Positions 54,065-64,000 of a stretch of 64,000 nucleotides of DNA are shown here, in pieces (position 1 is the stretch's first letter; every line of letters starts with the position of its first letter). Made by a program: the position numbers and the translations under genes. The stretch is from assembly GCF_046630445.1 (NCBI RefSeq), contig NC_092337.1, positions 366,674,001 to 366,738,000 of the forward strand, given 5' to 3'. The notes beneath the pieces were generated by a model that saw only the letters and a list, made by a program, of their open reading frames with translations, ran no database searches and was not told the origin of the DNA. The DNA is from Rutidosis leptorrhynchoides. Its lineage: Eukaryota; Streptophyta; Magnoliopsida; Asterales; Asteraceae.

Positions 54065-54273
54065 CTATCACATAATATCAAACGTGTTAAGAGATTAATA
54101 TATCACATAATATTCACATGTTAAAAATATATAGTTTCCAACAAAATTTGTTAAGCAATCATTTTTCAAGTAAACACGGTCGAAGTCCAGACTCACTAAT
54201 GCATCCTAACAAATTCGATAAGACACACTAATGCAAAATTCTGGTTCTCTAAGACCAACGCTCGGATACCAAC
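54061..54273 (-). other. A3 leader, empty site of B, and primer binding site
   Basis: ACATC at 54061-54065 occurs once and continues directly into the leader, showing the unoccupied target of B. The primer binding site variant TGGTATCCGAGC (minus strand) is at 54260-54271. Confidence 0.88.
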
Positions 54274-57200
54274 TGAAATGTCCCGTTCTTATTGATTAAA
54301 AACGTTCCATATTAATTGATTTCGTTGTGAGGTTTTGACCTCTATATGAGACGTTTTTCAAAGACTGCATTCATTTTTAAAACAAACCATAACCTTTATT
54401 TCATAAATAAAGGTTTAAAAGCTTTACGTAGATTATCAAATAATGATAATCTAAAATATCATGTTTACACACGACCATTACATAATGGTTTACAATACAA
54501 ATATGTTACATCGAAATCAGTTTCTTGAATGCAATTTTTACACAATATCATACAAACATAGACTCCAAATCTTGTCCTTATTTTAGTATGCAACAGCGGA
54601 AGCTCTTAGTATTCACCTAAGAATAAACATGCTTTAAACGTCAACAAAAATATTGGTGAGTTATAGGTTTAACCTATATATATCAAATCGTAACAATAGA
54701 CCACAAGATTTCATATTTCAATACACATCCCATACATAGAGATAAAAATCATTCATATGGTGAACACCTGGTAACCGACATTAACAAGATGCATATATAA
54801 GAATATCCCCATCATTCCGGGACACCCTTTGGATATGATATAATTTCGAAGTACTAAAGCATCCGGTACTTTGGATGGGGTTTGTTAGGCCCAATAGATC
54901 TATCTTTAGGATTCGCGTCAATTAGAGTGTCTGTTCCCTAATTCTTAGATTACCAGACTTAATAAAAAGGGGCATATTCGATTTCGATAATTCAACCATA
55001 GAACGTAGTTTCACGTACTTGTGTCTATTTTGTAAATCATTTATAAAACCTGCATGTATTCTCATCCCAAAAATATTAGATTTTAAAAGTGGGACTATAA
55101 CTCACTTTTACAGATTTTTACTTCGTCGGGAAGTAAGACTTGGCCACTGGTTGATTCACGAACCTATAACAATATATACATATATATCAAAGTATGTTCA
55201 AAATATATTTACAACACTTTTAATATATTTTGATGTTTTAAGTTTATTAAGTCAGCTGTCCTCGTTAGTAACCTACAACTAGTTGTCCACAGTTAGATGT
55301 ACAGAAATAAATTGATAAATATTATCTTGAATCAATCCACGACCCAGTGTATACGTATCTCAGTATTGATCACAACTCAAACTATATATATTTTGGAATC
55401 AACCTCAACCCTGTATAGCTAACTCTAACATTCACATATAGAGTGTCTATGGTTGTTCCGAAATATATATAGATGTGTCGACATGATAGGTCGAAACATT
55501 GTATACGTGTCTATGGTATCTCAAGATTACATAATATACAATACAAGTTGATTAAGTTATGGTTGGAATAGATTTGTTACCAATTTTCACGTAGCTAAAA
55601 TGAGAAAAATTATCCAATCTTGTTTTACCCATAACTTCTTCATTTTAAATCCGTTTTGAGTGAATCAAATTGCTATGATTTCATATTGAACCCTATTTTA
55701 TGAATCTAAACAGAAAAGGTATAGGTTTATAGTCGGAAAAATAAGTTACAAGTCGTTTTTGTAAAGGTAGTCATTTCAGTCGAAAGAACGACGTCTAGAT
55801 GACCATTTTAGAAAACATACTTCCACTTTGAGTTTAACCATAATTTTTGGATATAGTTTCATGTTCATAATAAAAATCATTTTCCCAGAATAAAAAATTT
55901 TAAATCAAAGTTTATCATAGTTTTTAATTAACTAACCCAAAACAGCCCGCAGTGTTACTACGACGGCGTAAATCCGGTTTTACGGTGTTTTTCGTGTTTT
56001 CAGGTTTTAAATCATTAAGTTAGCATATCATATAGATATAGAACATATGTTTAGTTAATTTTAAAAGTCAAGTTAGAAGGATTAACTTTTATTTGCGAAC
56101 AAGTTTAGAATTAACTAAACTATGTTCTAGTGATTACAAGTTTAAACCTTCGAATAAGATAGCTTTATATGTATGAATCGAATGATGTTATGAACATCAT
56201 TACTACCTCAAGTTCCTTGGATAAACCTACTGGAAATGAGAAAAATAGATCTAGCTTCAAAGGATCCTTGGATGGCTTGAAAGTTCTTGAAGTAGAATCA
56301 TGACACGAAAACAATTTCAAGTAAGATTTCCACTCGAAATAAGATTGTTATAGTTATAGAAATTGAATCAAAGTTTGAATATGAGTATTACCTTGTATTA
56401 GAAAGATATCTTACTGTAAATAAAAAAGATTTCTTGAGGTTGGATGATCACTCTACAAGATTGGAAGTAAGATAGCAAACTTGGAAGTATTCATGATTTT
56501 ATGAAACTAGAACTTGTAGAATTTATGAAGAACACTTAGAACTTGAAGATAGAACTTGAGAGAGATCAATTAGATGAATAAAATTGAAGAATGAAAGTGT
56601 TTGTAGGTATTTTTGGTCGTTGGTGTATGGATTAGATATAAAGGATATGTAATTTTGTTTTCATGTAAATAAGTCATGAATGATTACTCATATTTTTGTA
56701 ATTTTATGAGATATTTCATGCTAGTTGCCAAATGATGGTTCTCACATGTGTTAGGTGACTCACATGGGCTGCTAAGAGCTGATCATTGGAGTGTATATAC
56801 CAATAGTACATACATCTAAAAGCTGTGTATTGTACGAGTACGAATACAGGTACATACGAGTAGAATTGTTGATGAAACTGAACGAGGATGTAATTGTAAG
56901 CATTTTTGTTAAGTAGAAGTATTTTAATAAGTGTCTTTAAGTCTTTCAAAAGTGTATGAATACATATTAAAACACTACATGTATATACATTTTAACTGAG
57001 TCGTTAAGTTATCGTTAGTCGTTACATGTAAGTGTTGTTTTAAAACCTTTAGGTTAACGATCTTGTTAAATGTTGTTAACCCAATGTTTATAATATCAAA
57101 TGAGATTTTAAATTATTATATTATCATGATAATATGATGTATGAATATCTCTTAATATGATATATATACATTAAATGTCGTTACAACGATAATCATTACA

Positions 57201-57533
57201 TATATGTCTCGTTTCAAAATCATTAAGTTAGTAGTCTTGCTTTTACATATGTAGTTCATTGTTAATATACTTAATGATATGTTTACTTATCATAATATCA
57301 TGTTAAATATATATATATATATATATCCATATATATGTCATCATATAGTTTTTACAAGTTTTAACGTTCGTGAATCACCGGTCAACTTGGGTGGTCAATT
57401 GTCTATATGAAACCTATTTCAATTAATCAAGTCTTAACAAGTTTGATTGCTTAACATGTTGGAAACACTTAATCATGTAAATAACAATTTCATTTAATAT
57501 ATATATAAACATGGAAAAGTTCGGGTCACTACA
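54274..57533 (-). repeat. A array LTR 3 (5' LTR of A3)
   Basis: Third A LTR of the array, ending CACTACA at 57533, followed by the duplicated target ATGGG (57534-57538). Confidence 0.94.
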
Positions 57534-57589
57534 ATGGGTACCTTTGAAAAATACGCTCACTTGAGACTAATTTGACCGCGAAACAAAGT

Positions 57590-58270
57590 TTAAGTCTCTA
57601 ATTCATACACGAATCCATCGGCACACAATAAACAATAATAAGGCATATTTGTACCAAAGACGAAAATACCTGAAACATCATCGTTGGACCCTTGCGCTTC
57701 ACTGATCATCAGATAGTCACGCTCTAACCTCCTAACCCGATCGACAAATGATTCGGAACACTCCGAATTTCGGTGTCCCTTCTTTTGGCAAATAAAGCAC
57801 TTGATCGTGCTTAAAGGTACACTCGTACAATCCCGTGCCAAATGACCTCGTCCTCCACACCTAAAGCACGTAGGCCCATAACCTCTCTTACTCTTCTTCT
57901 TCACTTTTTCAACACCTTCGGGCGTACTTCTCGCCCTTTTACTAGGAGCACCTCTTGATTCGAACTTTCTCTTACCCAAAGAGTGATCAGCAAATTTTGG
58001 AGCATGAGATTCAATCCCCATAGTTGCTCCTTCGTCACCGTCACCTGGAGGTTTAGGAACCCTCTTTTCTAACTCTTCCTTCACGGCCTTAGGCACTTGG
58101 TCTCGGACCATCTCGGTCACTATTCCCTCGAACGACTCTTGGAGAACTTGCTTAACCTTGTTGGCGAAAATCAAGATATAGCGTTCGAACTCCGCCTCAA
58201 TCCTTAATGTTAACTCATCCTTCCCCTCATGAATAGGCGCGTCCGTTCCGGTTCCATCTTCCGTCTTCAT
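57590..58270 (-). CDS. C gag-like protein with two zinc knuckles
   Basis: An open frame read in the element's direction, just inside the 5' LTR. I place the start at MKTEDG (58268-58270) because the frame's upstream extension (to 58408) is hydrophobic and unlike gag. It has an acidic and coiled N-terminal part, a Lys/Arg-rich stretch (KRKFESRGAPSKRAR, then KKKSKRGYG), and two CX2CX4HX4C knuckles: CFRCGGRGHLARDC and CFICQKKGHRNSEC. The capsid region seen in the A gag is missing, so this is a shortened or specialised nucleocapsid. It would bind element RNA. It ends 52 bp before the A array. Confidence 0.72.
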   Translation of the reverse strand: MKTEDGTGTDAPIHEGKDELTLRIEAEFERYILIFANKVKQVLQESFEGIVTEMVRDQVPKAVKEELEKRVPKPPGDGDEGATMGIESHAPKFADHSLGKRKFESRGAPSKRARSTPEGVEKVKKKSKRGYGPTCFRCGGRGHLARDCTSVPLSTIKCFICQKKGHRNSECSESFVDRVRRLERDYLMISEAQGSNDDVSGIFVFGTNMPYYCLLCADGFVYELET

Positions 58271-58644
58271 TCTAAAGAATGCATATAGATTAAACAACAA
58301 AACGAAAAGGAACGACATACATATACCACACCGCCCCATCTTGCTTGATACTCGTCGTACATTGCTTGTTTGACACGTCTTGAACCCGTAACAATGGTAG
58401 CTAATCATTGTTACGAGAGCACGTCACATTAACTTGCTAGTACAACGTCTATCTCGCTTGATGATTGCTAAAACAACACAAAACGATTAGTGCAAGGTTA
58501 GTTCACATAGACCTAAGCACTAAGCAAATCCCCGGTCCAACCCGTCTCCTACAAGTCCCGCAAAAAGTGCATACACAATAAAGTCTAAGTCTAGGCACCT
58601 ATCTCAAGTCGCCTAAATCTCTTAGACCATGCTCTGATACCACT
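58271..58644 (-). other. C leader with primer binding site
   Basis: Untranslated leader. The minus strand at 58631-58642 reads TGGTATCAGAGC, a perfect initiator-Met primer binding site two bases from the LTR. Confidence 0.8.
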
Positions 58645-60691
58645 TGTAACAACCCGAACCAACCCTCGACCAAACCACGCTTAAATACAAAATTTTTTTT
58701 TTGCTTCACAGTGAATTGACGCGGCGCGCCAGGTAGGGGCGCGGCGCGCCATTCGGGTCTGTCCGGAAAGTCTCAAAATGCGAAAAAGATTGACTAGTTC
58801 CCGACACTTTTAGACGAAACGCTTTTTAACATACATCCAAATATGTAACACTAACCTGTTTCAAACATAAAATCAATGTTTTACAAGCGGGGCCCACACG
58901 ACCTAAATTACAAGTTTAATACAAGTTAAGAGTTTCGACCACCAAAAAGTTTAAGTTCCAAACTACACAATGAGCATGGCGTTTGGGATTAAACTACCCA
59001 ACTATCGGTCAAACTCCAAGAGCTACTAAAGCCAAAAGCGTCCCCTAGCATCAAGCGGGATCTCTAGTCCAAAACGATGCCCTTACCCTTGTCCAAAACC
59101 GAACCTATAAAATGGTAAACAACGAGAGGGTAAGCAAAGCTTAGTGAATGCAATAATTATACGAGTACATATATAATATACCTACTTGCAATCACTTACA
59201 CAAATACCGCAAACATGTTAGCAAACACAATTAGCTTATCATCACATTTACAAGCTATAACCTCCAATAATCAAGCTAGCATATCACAAGCATATATAAC
59301 ATGTACAAAGGTAATATGCTCACACTACAACACAAACCATGGTTAACCAATAGTACAAGGGAACGGCGCTCGCGAAAACGCCATCGGTGTTCACAACATC
59401 CATTAGGGTACTTAACACCTCGCACCACTAACCCCTAGGGTGGCACCTTAACACCTCGGCACTTCACCCCGAGTGGCATCTTAACACCTCGATGCTTCAC
59501 TCCTTATTTTACGGAGTGGTGTCTTAACACCTCGACACTACACTCCTAGATGGCATCTTAACACCTCGATGCTACACCCGAGTGGCATCTTAACACCTCG
59601 ATGCTACACTCTTCACGTGAAACGTGGTGTCTTAACACCTCGACACTACACATTTCACGCTACAACAAATAGATACATTATATACCTACGCATATAATTA
59701 TTCCACTCACCTTAGAGTCTTCGTGAAAGATAACCGAGCTTGCGAAACCTCAAAGTAACGTACCTATCACATTATACATATTATCAAACGCAAACTCAAG
59801 TCGGTCAACCAATTCTTCCACCATTCCTAAGTCATTTTGACCCAAGGTGCAATTTCAACCCATTTGAACCCTTAACCCTAATTTTGGGTCGACACACACC
59901 AAAACCCTAATCATTAACCAAGATGGGTTTAAAACACCTTTCAATCACAAAGTTTATGCATCAAAAACTTACATTTACCCACTTAAGTCCATCAAGACCC
60001 ATTTGACCATTTAAAGCCAATACACCCATTTCGGGTCACCCACTAACCCACTTAACACCCTTTTACATATATATAAGTGTGCTAGTACATCAACTAACCA
60101 ATTTAGGCTCATAAACATAGTTTAATACTTTGAAAACCCTAGTTAGTCATCTTTGGGTCTATATGACCAAAATTCACCCAAAACACCCAATTTACCAACA
60201 AATGGGTCTTAGTGTTCATCACCTACACAAACCCTAGCTCTTAAACAATTAAAACAAGGAAGTTAGGTTTAGGGCTTACCACAACTATCAAAACGTAGCA
60301 ATTGAGGAGATGAACAACTTTAGTGCTTGCACTTTGACCCGATTCAAGCTTCTTCTTCCTTAATTTGAGTTCTCTCACTCTAGAATCTAACTCTCTCTCT
60401 AGAATTGATTGGAAGATGATAAGGTGGGTGAATATGGAGTAAATAACACTCCTAACAACTGATCCAAGCCTTAAAGTCGGACCTTAAGTGGTTTTACCAA
60501 AATGCCCTCAAAATATCTTGATTAAAAACAAAGTGGGCTGTCAGCCCGTAATGGCGCGGCGCGCCATAAGGCCGCGCGGCGCGTCAAATGCCCAGTTCAG
60601 CTTCTTTTGCCTTTTAATTAAATACAACCTAAACCCCACAACTTGAATAACTTATACACACATATGTACAATAAAATATTCGGGTCTTACA
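58645..60691 (-). repeat. 5' LTR of C (2,047 bp)
   Basis: Partner of 17714-19763, starting TGTAACAACCC and ending CGGGTCTTACA. It contains the second hairpin array (59438-59659) and the same CpG-dense blocks near 58720-58752 and 60553-60586. Confidence 0.93.
59438..59659. repeat. Hairpin-repeat array in C 5' LTR (six units)
   Basis: Collinear with 18511-18732. Inner stems of units 2 to 6 are fully preserved. The outer stem of unit 4 carries one change (GATG where the other LTR has GGTG). Confidence 0.88.
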
Positions 60692-61584
60692 ATACCAAAT
60701 TTGCATTGTATTTTAACAAGGGTATATGTCCATCTACTTTTTGATTAATTCATAAGTTGATGTATTATTTGTATATGCAGTGCAATAAATTTAAAATGTT
60801 GATAGTTTAATCAAAGACATGTAGAGATACCATCACCTGTGGCTGTTGTTATATTTTACTCCATAGTATTTTCTATTTTGCTTGTTGCAAATACATTAGA
60901 AATAATTTTTTAGGAATGTTATTACTCCATCCGTCCCATATTATTAGTCTACAAACAAAACACAGTTTAGGAAAAAGTGACTGTTACATTTACTTTTTCT
61001 TTTTTCTTTAGAGTTGTACCCATATTTTTACCTATATTTTTGTTTTCTATGCAAAAATTAAAGGTATAAAGAAAATATACTTTATTATTCTTAGTGAACT
61101 ATTAATTTAAAACAATTCAAAAAAGAATGTTATAGTATATTGTACTATCAAGATGGTAGCAGGGAGTATGTTATAAAAAAATATCAGCCATTAAGTCCAT
61201 ATATAATGCAGCTCAAATAATTTGGAGCTAATTTAGTTGATATTTAAACTACGTCCACGATACAAAATTAACTAAATAAATAAAACACGTTCCAAATTAT
61301 GGAAATAAAGTTCCAAATTAGTAAGTACAAGATCAACTTTTTCATGTGCAATTGTTTCCCCGGACAGGTGTAATAGTTTAATTTGAAAAACTATGGAGTC
61401 TCTTCTAAAATTAGACAAAAGTACAAGGGCTGAAACCGAAAACATTTCAGTCACGTGTATTCTCACCATTTACAATTAACGTTCACATTTTCTACGCTCA
61501 CCCTGCACTCCATTCCACACTCTAAACTCTACTTCCCACCACCACAGGGCAGCCACCACTCATTTCTTCCACAAACACTCAATA
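60692..61584 (+). other. Region upstream of the receptor kinase gene
   Basis: It begins with the right ATACC duplication of C and possibly the last bases of the F LTR (60697-60715). It then holds AT-rich sequence, a MITE, and a CT/CA-rich leader before the ATG at 61585. I do not see a clear TATA box. Confidence 0.6.
60925..61166. mobile_element. Stowaway-like MITE
   Basis: The left end is CTCCATCCGTCCC and the right end AGATGGTAGCAGGGAG, an imperfect inverted repeat typical of Stowaway/mariner MITEs. It is flanked by TA (60923-60924 and 61167-61168). The length is 242 bp with no coding capacity. It lies about 420 bp before the kinase start codon. Confidence 0.82.
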
Positions 61585-62953
61585 ATGTCACCACCACCAT
61601 TGCTACATTCCCTCTTCTACATCCTAATCCTCCTCACCATCCACGTCACTCCCCTCCTCGCCACGTCATCACCCCACCCAGACCTCGCTCCACTTCTCTC
61701 ATTCAAATCCTCAGCCGACGTATCAAACAAACTCGCCACGTGGACCTCATCTTCCGATCCATGTAACACTTCCTCCCCATTTTTCGGCGTCACTTGTCTC
61801 CACAACCGAGTCACTCGACTCGTTCTCGAAGACCTCAACTTACTCGGCCGGTTCGACTCACTCACTTCCTTAACTCAACTCCGTATCCTTTCTCTCAAAC
61901 GTAACAACCTCACCGGCCCTGTTCCAGATCTTTCCAGCTTCACTTCACTGAAGCTACTCTTTTTATCCAGCAACCAGTTTTCCGGGGAGTTTCCGCCGTC
62001 GTTAACTTCATTATCCGGTTTATACCGGCTAGATCTATCGCTCAACAACTTCTCCGGTGAAATTCCGTCGACGATTAACCGTATGAACCACTTGTTAACC
62101 TTACGCCTCGAGCAAAATCAGTTTTCCGGTTCGATTTCCGTTTTAAATTTACAGAACTTACAGGATTTTAACATCTCCGGTAACTCTATTTCCGGTTCAA
62201 TTCCGGCCGTACTTTCATCCTTCCCCGAATCTTCATTCTCAAACAACCGGTTTTTATGCGGTTCACCGTTATCAAACTGTACGGAACCTAAGATTCCCGG
62301 ACTAGCATCGCCGGTCGATAAACCGGCACCGAGCACCTTCGTCGCGTCATCACCGAGCTCAATACCGTCAACGACGTCATTACCTGGTAAAAAATGGAGT
62401 AACGGCAACCGTCACGGTAACAGTAAGATTGGTACGTTTGCTATTATAGCGATTATAGTCGGTGATGTTTTAGTTTTGGCGTTAGTGTCGTTAATTTTAT
62501 ATTGTTACTTCTGGCGTAATTATAACGGAAAGTCAAAGAAAAAGTCAACGTCGTCGCAGATTCTAGAAGGTGAGAAAATAGTTTATTCATCAAGTCCGTA
62601 TCCGAACCCGAATATGCAGAGCGGATTTGAGAGGGGTAAAATGGTCTTTTTTGAAGGAGAAAGGAAGTTTGAGTTGGAGGATTTATTGAGAGCTTCAGCT
62701 GAGATGTTGGGGAAAGGTGGGTTTGGGACGGCGTATAAAGCGGTGTTAGATGACGGAAATGTAGTGGCGGTGAAACGGTTGAAAGAAGCGGCGGTGATTG
62801 GTGGTAGAAAAGAGTTTGAAGAACGGATGGAGGTTTTAGGGAGGTTACGGCATCCTAACGTCGTTAGTTTGAAAGCTTATTATTTTGCTAGAGATGAAAA
62901 GTTATTGGTTTATGAGTACATGAGTAACGGTAACTTGTTCTGGCTTCTTCACG
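61585..62953 (+). CDS. LRR receptor-like kinase, exon 1 (LRR-III type)
   Basis: Encodes the first 456 residues of a membrane receptor kinase close to Arabidopsis At1g68400-type proteins. There is a signal peptide (aa 1-26), an LRR N-terminal cap with SDPC and GVTC, about five LRRs (aa 75-215), a Ser/Pro-rich stalk, a transmembrane helix (about 283-309), and a basic stop-transfer (KSKKK). The kinase start follows: [20 protein letters not shown] with Gly-rich loop, Lys397 in VAVKRLK, and the alpha-C helix [14 protein letters not shown]. Exon 1 ends at 62953 in LFWLLHG (splice phase 1, donor G/GTACGT). The remaining kinase lobe, including any HRD and DFG motifs, is outside the window. LRR-III members are often weak or pseudo-kinases acting in growth and defence signalling. 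Confidence 0.92.
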
Positions 62954-64000
62954 GTACGTTATCATCTTCATTAAAATGCTTTAACTAAATACATAATCTT
63001 ATAACCGATATATTATCTTATAATTATATAATTATATATAATGCTATCATTAAAAGGTTTTATTCATTTATTCTAATTCTAACTATGTTAGCAGTAACTT
63101 TAGGGTCTTGTTAAGCTTATGCTTTGTTAATGAGAAAGTTTAGGGTCTCGTTAAACTAATTGAATTATCCCCTAAGATATTGCCTTTTAGTCATTCATTC
63201 TATAGACGTCGATGGATCTTAGGTTGCTTATGATCGTAACTAGAGGCGAAATTCACTAGAAACGAGTTAAACCGAGATATGGGTCGTGTCGGGATCGATT
63301 GGGTCGAACCTAGGGTTGAATCTAGATTAGATAGATGCTTAGATGTGTTATTTCGGTGGTATTTTGTATTAGGGATCGAAAGGAACGAAAACCAGTCGAT
63401 TAGGGTGGTAGGGATGTGTAACGTCACAAAAGAGGCTTTAACTCGTATATATACTGCATCACAGACACACTCGGTCGAGTGTGTGGACACACACGGTCGA
63501 CTGTGTATGCAGTTTAACATATTGATTTGTTTAAATAAATAAACACACACAAACACATATATAATCAACAGTAAACAAGATACGTTGTTACATGACCAAA
63601 TGTATTAAACGATAAATCATCTACGACGGAGATTACATGCACCAACACATTCATCACTTTTCATGATAGATGATTTTTGATAACTTATTTGCAACAATAT
63701 TTTATTAACATTGGGGACTGTTTCTGTTAAATGTTTACTCGAGGGGGGCTATAATGGCTGAAATTCAGATAACACCTGCAAGTGCAGGTTGCCCCACCTT
63801 CTTTTGATCTGGGAAACTGCAAAATCAGTTGTATTTATATCCTTTTTTACCTACTTTGCTCCACTTGTCATTTATCTTTCATTACCCCTATCTTTCTCTT
63901 TTTCTGTTTGTTTCTTTTCCTTTTTTAAGTTTTCAATCAAGACCACCCTCTTTCGTATTCTTTTGTTTACAAACTATTCATGCAATGCATCATGCTTCAA
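62954..64000 (+). other. Intron 1 of the receptor kinase gene (incomplete)
   Basis: Begins GTACGT and has no second exon within the window: I find none of the usual continuation after LLHG. It is thus at least 1,047 bases. It contains a compact set of inverted repeats at 63453-63513 and a short palindrome (ACCTGCA AG TGCAGGT, 63776-63791). Short ORFs here are not supported. Confidence 0.75.

Noticed and set aside
63200..63568. Antisense 122-codon ORF in the kinase intron
   Set aside because: There is no domain, it overlaps the inverted-repeat cluster, and it lies inside an intron. It is most likely chance.

Overview
This window is repeat-rich nuclear DNA of a flowering plant. The evidence is AT-rich composition, very long LTR retrotransposons nested inside one another, a Stowaway-type MITE, and a typical plant LRR receptor kinase gene with an intron at the right end. 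The retroelement families look Asteraceae-like to me, but that is an impression and not a measurement.

Almost everything from 1 to about 60.7 kb is a stack of nested LTR elements, which I label A to F. On the left, A1 (1-7924, + strand) is a Ty3/gypsy chromovirus with one visible nonsense mutation and a 3.26-kb LTR. It sits in D (7925-13304), an Athila-like element with only a gag-protease fragment. D sits in E (13305 to about 16998), a broken Ty1/copia element. E sits in the 5' interior of F, whose LTR starts at 17081. On the right, C (17714-60691, - strand, TSD ATACC) interrupts the same F-side DNA. C is a gag-only element with 2.05-kb LTRs. Inside C lies a tandem A array (22397-57533, TSD ATGGG) with the layout LTR-interior-LTR-interior-LTR, giving copies A2 and A3. 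Inside A2 lies B (32121-44200, TSD ACATC), a non-autonomous element with 3.65-kb LTRs. A3 preserves the exact empty site of B.

A2 and A3 carry two extra sense ORFs between the primer binding site and gag: an acidic protein and an F-box protein resembling the At2g35280 family. B has no pol. It shares its leader, LTR ends and polypurine tract with A, which suggests it borrows A's proteins. Next to its 3' LTR, B carries a compact gene in antisense (36189-36644) with a TATA box and a cluster of MSA (AACGG) motifs, which would predict mitotic expression.

Several elements contain arrays of small hairpins in which the loop or linker is constant while the paired stem bases change together. These are six units in the C LTR, several in the C interior, and three 28-bp units in the F LTR. 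They are the most unusual structure I found that no ordinary annotation explains.

The only ordinary host gene is exon 1 of an LRR-III receptor-like kinase (61585-62953). Its first intron runs beyond the window, and a Stowaway-like MITE lies about 0.4 kb upstream of the start codon.
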